This document shows, one piece after another, positions 41,016 to 50,324 of a stretch of DNA of 64,000 nt (position 1 is its first letter; the number at the start of each line of letters is the position of its first letter). Origin of the DNA: Haloarchaeobius sp. HME9146 (GTDB lineage Archaea > Halobacteriota > Halobacteria > Halobacteriales > Natrialbaceae). The DNA lies in contig NZ_JAODVR010000001.1 in NCBI RefSeq assembly GCF_025399835.1, positions 62,001 to 126,000 of the forward strand. Direction: 5' to 3'. The notes below the pieces were generated by a model. That model was given only the letters and a program-made list of their open reading frames with translations. It did not search any database and was not told the DNA's origin. Both the position numbers and the translations under genes were made by a program.

Positions 41016-43250
41016 TCAGACGACAGCCCGCGCAGCTGGTTCGACCGGCGCACGGACCGATGCCACGTCCCTGCCGGACTCGAACCCAGCGACGACCGAC
41101 TCCGCAGAGCGGTCACTGCTGTTCGACCCCGACTCCGCCAGCGCGTCCTCGTCGATGTAGATGATGAACGGGGTCCCCGGGCCGAGGCCCTCGTCGGTCC
41201 GGTTGGTGGTCAGGAAGCGCTGGAACTCGCGGGCCTCGTAACCGTTCTCCAGCGCCCAGTCGTGGATCTCGTCGGCGTCGTCGCCGTTGCTCCCGTTCCC
41301 GATGGCGATGATGACCGGCGGCTTCGACTCGTTGAGTTCCGTCAGCGAGAGCGTCGAGTCGTAGTTGAACGCGGCATCCGGGTCGTCGAGTGCCCGATGC
41401 TGGTACATCTCCATGTACCACATCAGCGTCCGGCGGTCGAAGTAACCACCCCCGGCGTTCGGTTGCAGGTTCTCCGACTCGTTCGAGACGTAGTAGCCGT
41501 TCCCGTAGAACATCACGTCGGTCTCGTCGATGCCACCGTGCTGGTAGCCGACCCGTTCGACGTCCGCGAGGGTCGGCTTGAGGTCGGTGCTCGAGGACTG
41601 GGCGTACTGGACCAGCGAGTTGTCGGGGCTCTGCGGTTCGCTGTAGACGAGGTTCCCGGCGGGAACCGCGATGAACATCAGGACCACGAGGACGACCACG
41701 GCCGAGAGCGCGACGCCGACCGCGTCGTCGTCGGTGAACGCGTCGACGCCCCACCGGAAGACGATAGCGAGGCCGACCGCCGCCGGGATGGCCAGCGGGA
41801 AGATGGCGTGGGTGGTCGCCCAGCCCGCGCGGATGTCGGTCGCGATGGGGTAGCCCAGGATGCTGACGAAGCCCCAGTACGAACACAGCGCGACGAAGTC
41901 ACGCGGGCCGCGGTTCGAGTAGCGGTCCACGATGAAGCCGACGATAGCGAACAGCAGGACGACGAGTGCGCCGTCGATCATGACCGTCACGTAGTGCTCG
42001 AAGAACTGGAGGAACGGGTTGCCGTGGCCGCCACCCCACGTGCCCATGAACTCCTCCCAGGAGCCGACGAGGGACTCCCAGACGATAGCCCCGAACATGC
42101 CAACGTCGGCCGAGCCGATGGCGTTCCAGAGGCCGATGTCCATCCCGGCCTGCTCCGGGCCGGGCCAGCCCGCGACGCCTTCCTCGGTGAAGCCGCCGCC
42201 GCGGGGCGCGTAGAACAGCACGATGATGGCGACGAACTCGACGACCAGCGAGAACGCGAAGCCGACCGACTGCCAGTTGCCGCCCCACCACGCGAGGTGC
42301 CGGTCGACCAGCGCCCCGCCGTTCGCCCGGCGTAGCTCGCTCCAGCTACCACGCACGTCGAACGGGGCGAGCCAGTCGAGGTAGTCGACCAGCACCGTCA
42401 GCACGGACTCCCCGCGAGCGGGAGCGCGGAACAGTCGATGGTCGAGCAAGAGCGCGGCCGCCCCGAGCCAGCACACCGGGTAGAGCAGCACGTTCTCCTT
42501 GGTCGTCATCGCGAGCGCGAAGACGCCGACCCCGGCCGCGAGGTGCCAGCGCTTGCGGTCGTCGGCGTAGCGCAGGAAGAACCCGAGCGCGAACGCGGTG
42601 AACACGACCAGCGGGATGTCCTCGCGCATGAACCGCGAGTAGTACAGCAACACCGGGTTGAACGCGAACAGCAGGCCGAGCGCCACGACCTCGGTGTCCC
42701 GCAGATGCTTGCGGTAGAGCCACGCGGCCAGGGGCATCGAGGCCCCCAGGATGGCGGGGACGAGTCGCGAGGTGAAGTCCGAGGGACCGAGGAACTCGAA
42801 GACCCACTTGTTCACGTGGAAGAGGAACGGGCCGTGGACGATGGGGCGGTACTCCCAGACGCCGCTTTCGAGGTAGCGGATGATCCAGTAGGCGACCCGA
42901 CCCTCGTCCTGGTGGGCGACGCGCTGGCCGATCCACACCAGGCGAGCGGCCAGTCCGAGAACGGCGAAGACGACCAGCGCGCCGAGAGCCTTGTCCGTGG
43001 AGGGGAAGGGGACGAGACTGTCCCGGTCGGCGACTCGGGTTCGAGCCGCGTCGGCGAGGGACTCGCTGGTGGCGGATTCGTCGTCGAGCGGCTCGCTGGC
43101 GGACGACTGCTCGTCCTGGGAGGGGTCGGCCGCTTCCGACGCTGCCGCCGTCGCTGGGTCGTCGACCGACTGGGCGCTCCCGCTGGCACCACCGTCGGCC
43201 TGGGCGTCGGCCGGCGGGCGGTCGGGCGAGTGCGGGGACTCGTCTGACAT
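41016..43250 (-). CDS. Agl23-like multi-spanning membrane protein (TIGR03663)
   Basis: 744 residues. An acidic, Ala/Ser-rich N-terminus (1-90) is disordered-looking. About 11-13 helices follow; RVAHQDEGRVAYWIIRYLESG and YRPIVHGPFLFHVNKWVF after the first helix, and YYSRFMREDIPLVVFTAFALGFFLRY, are landmarks of the TIGR03663 family, called flippase activity-associated Agl23 in haloarchaea. The family resembles GT39-like glycosyltransferases by topology, with a conserved acidic pair DE in the first loop. A role in N-glycosylation is the family suggestion. I chose ATG 43250 because the acidic N-terminus begins there. Confidence 0.8.
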   Translation of the reverse strand: MSDESPHSPDRPPADAQADGGASGSAQSVDDPATAAASEAADPSQDEQSSASEPLDDESATSESLADAARTRVADRDSLVPFPSTDKALGALVVFAVLGLAARLVWIGQRVAHQDEGRVAYWIIRYLESGVWEYRPIVHGPFLFHVNKWVFEFLGPSDFTSRLVPAILGASMPLAAWLYRKHLRDTEVVALGLLFAFNPVLLYYSRFMREDIPLVVFTAFALGFFLRYADDRKRWHLAAGVGVFALAMTTKENVLLYPVCWLGAAALLLDHRLFRAPARGESVLTVLVDYLDWLAPFDVRGSWSELRRANGGALVDRHLAWWGGNWQSVGFAFSLVVEFVAIIVLFYAPRGGGFTEEGVAGWPGPEQAGMDIGLWNAIGSADVGMFGAIVWESLVGSWEEFMGTWGGGHGNPFLQFFEHYVTVMIDGALVVLLFAIVGFIVDRYSNRGPRDFVALCSYWGFVSILGYPIATDIRAGWATTHAIFPLAIPAAVGLAIVFRWGVDAFTDDDAVGVALSAVVVLVVLMFIAVPAGNLVYSEPQSPDNSLVQYAQSSSTDLKPTLADVERVGYQHGGIDETDVMFYGNGYYVSNESENLQPNAGGGYFDRRTLMWYMEMYQHRALDDPDAAFNYDSTLSLTELNESKPPVIIAIGNGSNGDDADEIHDWALENGYEAREFQRFLTTNRTDEGLGPGTPFIIYIDEDALAESGSNSSDRSAESVVAGFESGRDVASVRAPVEPAARAVV

Positions 43251-43393
43251 TAGTGGCGCAGAGTAACACAGCGGGTATACGCTTTTTGGGTTCGGTTGCA
43301 GGCCGGAGACGGCGTCCAGACCCCACGACAGCGACGGCGCTTGCAAGGACAGGCCCAATAGTTGTGTGGTGTGGTAACGATGTGCAAACTGCT

Positions 43394-44458
43394 ATGCAAG
43401 CAGTCGTACTCGAAGCGTTCAGAGAACCGCTGCAGGTACAGGACGTCGACCGGCCGGAACTGACACCAGAAGGAATCATCGCCCGGGTGGACGGGTGTGG
43501 CGTCTGCCGGAGCGACTGGCACTGCTGGCAGGGGGACTGGGACTGGTTCGGCTACCGGCCGGACCCGCCGCACATCCTCGGCCACGAACCCTGCGGGACC
43601 GTCGTCGAGGTCGGCGCGGAGGTCGAGACCGTCAGCGAGGGTGACCGCATCGCCATCCCGTTCAACTTCGCGTGCGGGAAGTGCTCGCTGTGCCGGAACG
43701 GCCACGAGAACATCTGCGAGAACCACGTCGGTCTCGGCTTCATGAACGAGGCACCCGGCGCGTTCGCCGAAGAGGTGCACGTCCCGAACGCGGACATCAA
43801 CGCGGTCCCGCTCTCGGACGGCATCTCGACCGACACCGCGGCCGGCATCGGCTGTCGGTTCATGACGTCCTACCACGCGATGGCCCACCAGGGCGACGTC
43901 GGCGACGGCGAGTCGGTGGTCGTCCACGGCTGTGGCGGTATCGGTCTCTCGGCCATCCACATCGCGAACGCGCTCGGGGCGAACCCCATCGCGGTCGACA
44001 TCCAGGCCGAGAAACTGGAGAAAGCCGAGTCGCTCGGCGCGGTCGCGACCGTCGACGCCAGCCAGGGCGACCCGGTGAAGGAGGTCCACGACATCACCGA
44101 CGGCGGCGCGGACGTCTCGGTGGACGCACTCGGTATCGAGACCACCTGTCGGAACGCGGTGGACAGCCTCGGGAAGGGCGGCCGCCACGTGCAGGTCGGC
44201 CTAACCACCTCGGAAGAAGCTGGCGAGATTCCGCTCCCGACGGACGAGTTCGTCGCCAAGGAGATCCAGTTCGTGGGGTCGCTCGGCCTCCAGCCGTCGC
44301 GCTACCCCGAGATGCTCTCGATGATAGAGTCGGGGAAGATCGACCCGACGAAACTCGTCGAGAAGACCATCGACATCCAGCAGGTGCCCGACGAGCTCGC
44401 AGCCATGAGCGATTACGGCACGCTCGGCATCCCCGTCTGTACGGACTTCACGGCCTGA
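43394..44458 (+). CDS. zinc-dependent alcohol dehydrogenase-like enzyme
   Basis: 354 residues, MDR superfamily. Catalytic zinc ligands are in CGVCRSDWH and GHEPCG, and the structural zinc loop CGKCSLCRNGHENIC (near 94-108) is complete. The Rossmann motif HGCGGIGLSAIHIA follows near 175, and an acidic VDIQ end of strand favours NAD(H). GFMNEAPGAFAEEVHVP is typical of the class. It oxidises an alcohol or polyol; the specific substrate is not determined. ATG 43394 is in-frame with the conserved N-terminus. It is divergent from the Agl23-like gene. Confidence 0.85.
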   Translation: MQAVVLEAFREPLQVQDVDRPELTPEGIIARVDGCGVCRSDWHCWQGDWDWFGYRPDPPHILGHEPCGTVVEVGAEVETVSEGDRIAIPFNFACGKCSLCRNGHENICENHVGLGFMNEAPGAFAEEVHVPNADINAVPLSDGISTDTAAGIGCRFMTSYHAMAHQGDVGDGESVVVHGCGGIGLSAIHIANALGANPIAVDIQAEKLEKAESLGAVATVDASQGDPVKEVHDITDGGADVSVDALGIETTCRNAVDSLGKGGRHVQVGLTTSEEAGEIPLPTDEFVAKEIQFVGSLGLQPSRYPEMLSMIESGKIDPTKLVEKTIDIQQVPDELAAMSDYGTLGIPVCTDFTA

Positions 44459-44624
44459 CGGGGCGCAGCGACCACCGGTACCGACCCAACTTCTTTCCGG
44501 TTGAAATCTGCCCTTATCTGAGAGCTGCTGCTGTAAGTAGCTACGACAGACCACGAAACACCGACTCGCGCTTTTCGGGGTGTGCAGAATAAACTTCTGG
44601 TGAGATTACTTGGAGTTCTACGGT

Positions 44625-44632
44625 GATTTAAG
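44625..44632 (+). promoter_or_regulatory. TATA-like element for the thiolase gene
   Basis: GATTTAAG lies 25-32 nt before the ATG at 44657. Confidence 0.5.
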
Positions 44633-44656
44633 GGGCAGGACCACCACGTACGTAGC

Positions 44657-45802
44657 ATGGCAGCCAACACGCCCGTCATCGCGGCAGCGTACCGGACACC
44701 GCAGGGGAAGAAGGACGGAGTCTACGCCGACATCCGCGGCGAGGACCTCGCCGTCCCGCTCATCGACGAGATTCTCGCGGAGACCGGCCTCAGCGGCGAC
44801 GACGTCGACGACCTCATGTGGGGCTGTGCGCAACAGCGCGGCCACCAGGACAACAACGTCGGACGCGTCATCGCCCTCATGTCCGAACTGGGCGAGAGCG
44901 TCCCGGCGACGACCATCAACCGCTGGTGCGCGTCCTCGATGCAGTCCGTCATCTCCGCCAGCGACGCCGTGGCCGCGGGCAACCGCGACTGCGTCATCGC
45001 GGGCGGCTTCGAGCACATGACCAACGTCCCCATGGAGGGCGGGATGGACGGCCGAAGCTTCCACCCCGACTTCCAGGACATGTACAACATGATCGAACTC
45101 CAGATGGGCATGACCGCGGAGAAGGTCGCCCGGGAGTACGACGTGTCCCGTGAGGAACAGGACCGCTACGCCGTCCAGAGTCAGCAGCGCGCCGCAACGG
45201 CCACGGAAGAGGGTCGCTTCGACGACGAGATCATCCCCATCGAGACGCCCGATGGGAAGGTTACGGAAGACGAGGGCATCCGCCCGGGCACCGACTTCGA
45301 GACGCTCCAGAGTCTCCCGACCGTGTTCATGGAGGACGTGACCGCCGGGAACTCCAGCCAGATCTCCGACGGTGCGGCCGCGACGCTCGTCACCTCGAAG
45401 GAGTTCGCCGAGGAGCACGACCTCGAGATTCTCGCCGAGGTCGGCATGAACAACGTCGCCGGCGTCGACCCGACCGTCATGGGCATCGGCCCGGTCCCGG
45501 CCACCCGCGGCCTGCTCGAGCGCAACGGCCGCGACATCGAGGACTACGACCTCGTCGAGCTGAACGAGGCGTTCGCCTCCCAGTGTGTCTACGCCCGCGA
45601 CGAGCTCGGCATCGACAACGACATCTTCAACGTCAACGGCGGGGCCATCGCCATCGGCCACCCGCTGGGTGCCTCCGGCGCGCGCCTCCCCGTGACGCTC
45701 ATCCACGAACTCCGCAAGCGCGGTGGCGGCCGCGGACTGGCGACCCTGTGCGTCGGCTTCGGACAGGGTGCGGCCATCGAGTTCGAAGTGGAAGGCGAGT
45801 AA
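44657..45802 (+). CDS. thiolase, acetyl-CoA C-acyltransferase
   Basis: 381 residues. The nucleophilic Cys is in NRWCASSMQSVISASDAV (near 92), the second half carries NVNGGAIAIGHPLGASGAR with the catalytic His, and CVGFGQGAAIEFE supplies the second active-site Cys. Thiolases cleave or condense acyl-CoA in beta-oxidation and ketone or polyester routes. A nearby HMG-CoA synthase or DUF35-type partner is absent, which makes the degradative or single-subunit form more likely. Acyl-CoA synthetases occur 7 kb downstream. Confidence 0.9.
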   Translation: MAANTPVIAAAYRTPQGKKDGVYADIRGEDLAVPLIDEILAETGLSGDDVDDLMWGCAQQRGHQDNNVGRVIALMSELGESVPATTINRWCASSMQSVISASDAVAAGNRDCVIAGGFEHMTNVPMEGGMDGRSFHPDFQDMYNMIELQMGMTAEKVAREYDVSREEQDRYAVQSQQRAATATEEGRFDDEIIPIETPDGKVTEDEGIRPGTDFETLQSLPTVFMEDVTAGNSSQISDGAAATLVTSKEFAEEHDLEILAEVGMNNVAGVDPTVMGIGPVPATRGLLERNGRDIEDYDLVELNEAFASQCVYARDELGIDNDIFNVNGGAIAIGHPLGASGARLPVTLIHELRKRGGGRGLATLCVGFGQGAAIEFEVEGE

Positions 45803-46260
45803 GGGCTCTCGAGTTCACTTTTTGTTCCGGCTACGACCAGCATCTGCACGGTTAGTAGCAACGCCACGAGTCACCCGAGACGCGTGTGAAATCCCGGCCA
45901 GTTGAGAAGACAGCAAACCGACGAACCAGTCATCACTCGTGACAGTCAGCGTTCGAAACGTGTTCGGCGAAGAAGGAGACGGCGGACCGCCGGTTTCCGG
46001 GGACGATGGCGCAGTGACGCTCCGAACAGTCCAGAGCCAGACCCATCTATCTCATGAATAGTCTGAATACAGACAATACTTCTCCACCACCTCAAAGTCA
46101 GCTTTCGAGGTACATTACGAACCACAAACCCGAGATGGCGATTTCTGGAAATGGGCGATTTACCATCGACCGGACCGAACACCTTCCAGATACGACTGCA
46201 GGCAGATAGCTCAGCCAAACAACCGGTCCTGTTTTCGCACCTATCTGCACACTAGAACAC

Positions 46261-46285
46261 ATTGACAACAGATTGAACTGTCAAT
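46261..46285. promoter_or_regulatory. inverted repeat ATTGACA-N11-TGTCAAT
   Basis: Two perfect 7 nt arms (46261-46267 and 46279-46285). TGTCAATC recurs at 46455-46462 in the same gap. A possible operator, about 245 nt before the HTH-like gene; not proven. Confidence 0.35.
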
Positions 46286-46453
46286 CGACTATTCCGACGA
46301 TTGCGAGTAATCACGCGGGCGGGATGTTTCACGCGCGCCGGACGTGTCGACACCTGTGGACGACAGTCCAACAGAAAGAGATGTCGGCCGAACGAGAACA
46401 TCGGGAAAACCGAGGGGCAGAACCGACCTCGGTTCGGGACCGTTCAGGCGGAC

Positions 46454-46486
46454 GTGTCAATCACGTACTGTGTTAGTTTGTGACAC
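46454..46486. promoter_or_regulatory. inverted repeat GTGTCA-N21-TGACAC before the HTH-like gene
   Basis: Arms at 46454-46459 and 46481-46486, 42-75 nt before the ATG at 46529, just upstream of the expected promoter. Could be autoregulatory; by eye only. Confidence 0.3.
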
Positions 46487-46528
46487 ACACCCATACACCT
46501 TAGGTTCATCCGTCCCATTAGTACAGGC

Positions 46529-47002
46529 ATGACCGGGGAATTTCAGACCGGGACTCGGCTGGAGCTCTGGCTTCGGCCGTCGTGCGAATGGATGTGCAGA
46601 CACGAGAAGGGCCTCGTCGAGTGTACGAAGGGACTCGCAGACGCTGGCGTCGTTGACGAGGTCCAGGTAGAGCAATGGGGAAAGTACGCTCCCATCGACC
46701 CGGAAGACGCTAGCACCGAATCGGAGCGCAAGGCGAGCGAGCGACTTGCGGAGTACCGCGAGTGGGCCGCGTCGGAGGGAGTCGACCTCCACGCGTTCTC
46801 GCGGACGGCCGTACTCACCCGCGGTGGCGAGCCGGTGACGATGCAGGTCCTTCCACTCGTCGCACTCGCGTCCTACGACGAGACGGGCAAGCTGCTGTGG
46901 GTCGTCCCCCACGGGCAGGGGTCGGCCGCAGTCAGCGTCACCGAACGACTGGACGATCTCGAAGCGCTCGCGTCCGAGGACCGCGTGCTTATCGCGGACT
47001 GA
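46529..47002 (+). CDS. haloarchaeal HTH-domain-like protein
   Basis: 157 residues. RLELWLRPSCEWM, CTKGLADAGVVDEVQVEQWGKY, a region RLAEYREWAASEGVDLHAF, and VTMQVLPLVALASYDETGKLLWVVPHG follow the layout of a haloarchaea-specific family of about 150-residue proteins annotated as HTH-domain-containing. The first part is not a recognisable canonical HTH, so DNA binding is an assumption. It starts 63 nt upstream of an orphan ABC ATPase. Confidence 0.6.
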   Translation: MTGEFQTGTRLELWLRPSCEWMCRHEKGLVECTKGLADAGVVDEVQVEQWGKYAPIDPEDASTESERKASERLAEYREWAASEGVDLHAFSRTAVLTRGGEPVTMQVLPLVALASYDETGKLLWVVPHGQGSAAVSVTERLDDLEALASEDRVLIAD

Positions 47003-47032
47003 CCGCAGCACCCACCCTTTTCGAACCGCGAA

Positions 47033-47040
47033 CTTTCTTA
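47033..47040 (+). promoter_or_regulatory. TATA-like element for the ABC ATPase gene
   Basis: CTTTCTTA lies 25-32 nt before the ATG at 47065. Confidence 0.5.
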
Positions 47041-47064
47041 CCCACCCCGAGTGAACGCCAGCGT

Positions 47065-47820
47065 ATGGCAGTCCCCGCCATCGAGACCGACGGCCTCACC
47101 AAGGCGTACGACGGGACGAGCGCCGTCGCCGACCTCGACCTCTCCATCGAGCCCGGGACCGTGTACGGCTTCCTCGGCCCCAACGGCGCGGGCAAGACCA
47201 CGACCATGCGGATGCTGACGACGCTCATCCGGCCTACCTCGGGGACCGCCCGGGTCGCCGGCCAGCCCGTCACCGACCGCGACGCCGTCACGCCCAACAT
47301 CGGCTACCTCCCCGAGGAGCCGCCCCTGTACGACGAACTCACCGGCCGCGAGCAGTTGACCTACATCGCCGGCCTCCGCGACATCCCCGACGACGAGGCC
47401 CGCGAGCGCATCGACTCCCTCCTCCGGCGGTTCGACCTCCACGAGGACGCCAACAAGCGCATCTCGGCGTACTCGAAGGGGATGCGCCAGAAGACCGGCG
47501 TCATCCAGGCGGTGCTCCACCGACCCGACGTGGTGTTCCTCGACGAACCGACCTCTGGACTGGACCCCCGCGCTGCCCGGACGATGCGCGACACCATCGC
47601 CGACCTCGCCAGCCAGGAGATGACCGTCTTCCTCTCGACGCACATCCTCCCCGTCGTCGACGAACTCGCGGACCGCATCGGCGTCCTCCACGACGGTCGC
47701 CTCGTCGCCGAGGGGTCGCCTGAGGAACTGAAGCGTCGCGCCGAATCCGGCGAGGGGCGCAGTCTGGAGGAGGTGTTCCTCGAGGTGACGACCGAGGTCG
47801 AAGAATCACTGGCGGAGTGA
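47065..47820 (+). CDS. ABC transporter ATP-binding protein (ABC-2 exporter type), orphan
   Basis: 251 residues. Walker A GPNGAGKTTTMRML (near 36), signature YSKGMRQKTGVIQA, Walker B VVFLDEPTSGLDP, and switch LSTHILPVVDELADR are of the DrrA/NatA type used by exporters. No permease gene follows; the next gene converges. The membrane partner must be encoded elsewhere or is missing. Start at the ATG behind the TATA-like element; a longer frame lies inside the upstream gene. Confidence 0.85.
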   Translation: MAVPAIETDGLTKAYDGTSAVADLDLSIEPGTVYGFLGPNGAGKTTTMRMLTTLIRPTSGTARVAGQPVTDRDAVTPNIGYLPEEPPLYDELTGREQLTYIAGLRDIPDDEARERIDSLLRRFDLHEDANKRISAYSKGMRQKTGVIQAVLHRPDVVFLDEPTSGLDPRAARTMRDTIADLASQEMTVFLSTHILPVVDELADRIGVLHDGRLVAEGSPEELKRRAESGEGRSLEEVFLEVTTEVEESLAE

Positions 47821-47824
47821 CCAG

Positions 47825-48355
47825 TCAGAACTCCACGCGCGAACAGATTTTCGTCTCGCCGTCGTTCGACTCCAGGTGGGCGATGTCCTCGACGCGCATC
47901 TCCCAGTCGAACGACCGGTCCGAGAGGTACGACACCACGTCGCCGACCAGCTCCTCGTCGAGGCTGTAGTACGCCAGCGTGATGTGCGGGAACCACCGGT
48001 CCGGGTGGTAGTAGTGGTCGGCGTGGTCCGCGAAGTCGGTGAGACTCGTCCAGACCCGGTCGTGCAGCGCGGCCAGGTTGGGTGACCGCGCGAGCGGGAG
48101 GTAGATGACCGGCGCGGCGGTGAACACCCCGAGCCCGCCCGTGTGGACGGTGAAGGGATCGACCTCGGGCGTGACCGAGTGCAGGCGCGACTCGACGGTC
48201 GTCTTGTCGTACTTCTCCGCGACGTGGTAGGAGATGTGCGGCGGTGGCAACTCGCTGGCGGGGTCGATACCGAACTCGTCGTGGAGGTCATCCCAGAGGT
48301 CGAGGACGCGCTGGTGATGGTCGTCCGGCAACGTGGAGATGACCGCGGAGTTCAT
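47825..48355 (-). CDS. 2'-5' RNA ligase superfamily (2H phosphoesterase) protein
   Basis: 176 residues. Two histidine motifs, PPPHISYHVAEKY (near 39) and WFPHITLAYYSLD (near 121), match the HxS/T pairs of 2H phosphoesterases. Family members act on 2',3'-cyclic phosphate RNA ends. The gene abuts the AOR gene (0 nt) downstream on the same strand, so both are probably co-transcribed, an unusual pairing. Confidence 0.8.
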   Translation of the reverse strand: MNSAVISTLPDDHHQRVLDLWDDLHDEFGIDPASELPPPHISYHVAEKYDKTTVESRLHSVTPEVDPFTVHTGGLGVFTAAPVIYLPLARSPNLAALHDRVWTSLTDFADHADHYYHPDRWFPHITLAYYSLDEELVGDVVSYLSDRSFDWEMRVEDIAHLESNDGETKICSRVEF

Positions 48356-50035
48356 CTAGTCGTCAGCGCTCGCGTGGCCGGAGACGTTGCCGTCCGGGAC
48401 CGTCCCGTCGTCGTTCCAGCCACGGACCTCGTAGTACTCCGAGAGGGCCGCATCGAAGTCCGGCAGGTCGTAGGGCAGGCTGTCGTCCTCGCGGTCGAAG
48501 CCGCGCTGGTTGTTGAAGTGCCGTTCGAGTTCGACGATGCGCGAGCCGATGGCCTGCAGGTCGTCGTAGTCGGTGTCGAGCAGCGCGCCCAGGGTCTCGT
48601 CGTCGACGAAATCCCGCGAGAACTTGCAGACGACGCCGGAGTCAAGCACGGCAGCGTGGTTCTCCTTCTCGACGAGCTTCGGGGGCTTGCCCTCCAGCCC
48701 GTCCTTCGGGAGCGCCTTGTCCTTCCCGACGAGCGGGTACTCAAGCGAGTAGAACTCGGCGTACATGTGGTCGGCACCGCGGTTCGCGGTGGCGAAGGCG
48801 AGGCCCTGGCCGTTCAGGGTCCGGCCGTCGTGGGCGGAGAACTCCATGCCCTTGACCGACCAGTTCTCGACGCCCAGCTCCTCGTGACAGCGGGCGACGC
48901 CCTCGGCGAGCGTGTCGCCGATGTCCTCTCGCAACGCGATCTTCTCGACCGTCTCGTGGACCAGGTCGGCGTTCCCGAACTCGTCCTCGCTCGCGAGGTA
49001 GGCCGAGACCACGTCGCCACAGGAGATGGTGTCCATCCCGTACTCGTCGCACAGCTCGTTCGACTTCATCACGTCGACCACGTCGTCGATGCCCGCGTTC
49101 GAGCCGAACGCCATGACCGTCTCGTACTCCGGGCCCTCCGTCTCGATGCCCGACTCCTCGTCCTTCGTCGGCAGCTTGCAGGCGAACGCGCAGGACGAGC
49201 AGGTGCCCTTCTTGTACTTCTTCTCCTCGACGGCGTCGCCACCGATGCCGTCGGCACCCTCGAACGAGAGCTCGGAGAAGTACCGCGTCGGCAGCGCCTC
49301 GACGTGGTTCGCGTAGGAGGTGACGCTGGTGGTCCCCTGCCGGCGCATGATGTTGTCGCTGGTCGCGGCCTCCCGGTGGACGTCCATCTGCACGTCCGGG
49401 ATGGTCACGTCGGGCGTGGCGTCCCCGCCAAAGGTGAGCGCCTTGACGTTCTTCGACCCGAGGATGGCCCCGAGACCGCCACGGCCGAAGGCACGGGTCT
49501 CGGTGGTCATGATGGAAGCAAAGCGCACCAGGTTCTCACCCGCGGGGCCGATGCAGGCGACCTGGTCCTCCTCGAGGTCGTGGGTCTCCTCCATGTATTC
49601 CGAGACCTCGGAGGTCGTCGCGCCTTCGAGGTCGGGCACCTCCTCGAACTCGACGCCCTCGTCCGTGACGTGGATGGCGAGCAGTTCGTCGCTCGCGCCC
49701 GTGACCTCGACCGCGCTGTATCCCGTGCCGGTGAAGTTCCGGGACATGAACCCGCCCGCGTTCGAGGAGAGCAGGCCGTTCGTGAGCGGCGAGACGCCCG
49801 TACAGCTCATCCGGCCGGTGAACGACATCTGGGACATCTGCATCGGACCCGTCGCGAAGAACAGCGAGTTCTCCGCATCGAACGGGTCGACGTCGACCGG
49901 AACCCGGTCGTACGCGAGCTTCGTGCCGACCCCGCGGCCACCGATGAACGATTCGAGGACGTCGTCGATGTCCGTCGTCTGTGTCTGGCGGGCACCGACG
50001 TCGAGCGTGAGCAGTGGACCGACTGCGTGTTTCAT
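48356..50035 (-). CDS. aor: aldehyde ferredoxin oxidoreductase (tungsten-type AOR)
   Basis: 559 residues. ESFIGGRGVGTKLAYDRVP at the N-terminus and SAVEVTGASDELLAIHV are AOR family landmarks, and the Fe-S ligands lie in CSSCAFACKLP (near 276) and SGVVCKFS near the C-terminus. The enzyme oxidises aldehydes to acids using tungstopterin and a [4Fe-4S] cluster, passing electrons to ferredoxin. ATG 50035 is supported by a TATA-like GTTTAT 26-31 nt upstream. WtpABC in the same window could supply tungstate. Substrate range is not evident. Confidence 0.87.
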   Translation of the reverse strand: MKHAVGPLLTLDVGARQTQTTDIDDVLESFIGGRGVGTKLAYDRVPVDVDPFDAENSLFFATGPMQMSQMSFTGRMSCTGVSPLTNGLLSSNAGGFMSRNFTGTGYSAVEVTGASDELLAIHVTDEGVEFEEVPDLEGATTSEVSEYMEETHDLEEDQVACIGPAGENLVRFASIMTTETRAFGRGGLGAILGSKNVKALTFGGDATPDVTIPDVQMDVHREAATSDNIMRRQGTTSVTSYANHVEALPTRYFSELSFEGADGIGGDAVEEKKYKKGTCSSCAFACKLPTKDEESGIETEGPEYETVMAFGSNAGIDDVVDVMKSNELCDEYGMDTISCGDVVSAYLASEDEFGNADLVHETVEKIALREDIGDTLAEGVARCHEELGVENWSVKGMEFSAHDGRTLNGQGLAFATANRGADHMYAEFYSLEYPLVGKDKALPKDGLEGKPPKLVEKENHAAVLDSGVVCKFSRDFVDDETLGALLDTDYDDLQAIGSRIVELERHFNNQRGFDREDDSLPYDLPDFDAALSEYYEVRGWNDDGTVPDGNVSGHASADD

Positions 50036-50324
50036 GTTCCGAGATAGCGGGCTATTCCCGATAAACGTTGTTGCACGACTCGCAAGGCAGCGCCACGTCT
50101 GACGCGCTGGTGAAAGTGGACGTTCGACCCATAACCGCCGGTACAGGGACACCACAGACTTGGTGTCAGGATTTACCCACCTCTCGGCCAACCGGGTAGC
50201 CATGCGCCGCGGAACGACGACGACAGCCCAGCGCCCACGACCACGAGGACACCGCCACCGAGACGAGGGTGAACCCTGATGGTCTCACTCCTCGCACAGG
50301 TCGCCGTCAGAGAAGGAAAGTCGG
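50036..50324. other. short gene-free stretch between AOR and the antiporter gene
   Basis: 289 nt. Bases 50061-50066 hold the AOR promoter. A 25-codon basic frame at 50202-50279 (ATG to TGA) follows a GATTTACCC stretch but has no other support. Nothing else recognisable. Confidence 0.4.
50061..50066 (-). promoter_or_regulatory. TATA-like element for the AOR gene
   Basis: Minus-strand GTTTAT lies 26-31 nt before the ATG at 50035. Confidence 0.5.

Larger units (their letters stand above)
45803..46528. other. AT-richer gene-free gap
   Basis: About 725 nt with visibly lower GC than its neighbours and no convincing gene; the longest frame (minus strand, 45946-46218) has no recognisable features. 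Two inverted-repeat signals lie at 46261-46285 and 46454-46486. A decayed insertion or a long regulatory region are both possible. Confidence 0.5.

Noticed and set aside
45946-46218. 90-codon minus-strand frame in the AT-richer gap
   Set aside because: Basic, no recognisable motif, no promoter-like element and no neighbour context.
50202-50279. 25-codon basic frame between AOR and the antiporter
   Set aside because: A GATTTACCC lies upstream, but the product is Arg/Thr low-complexity and overlaps no conserved feature.
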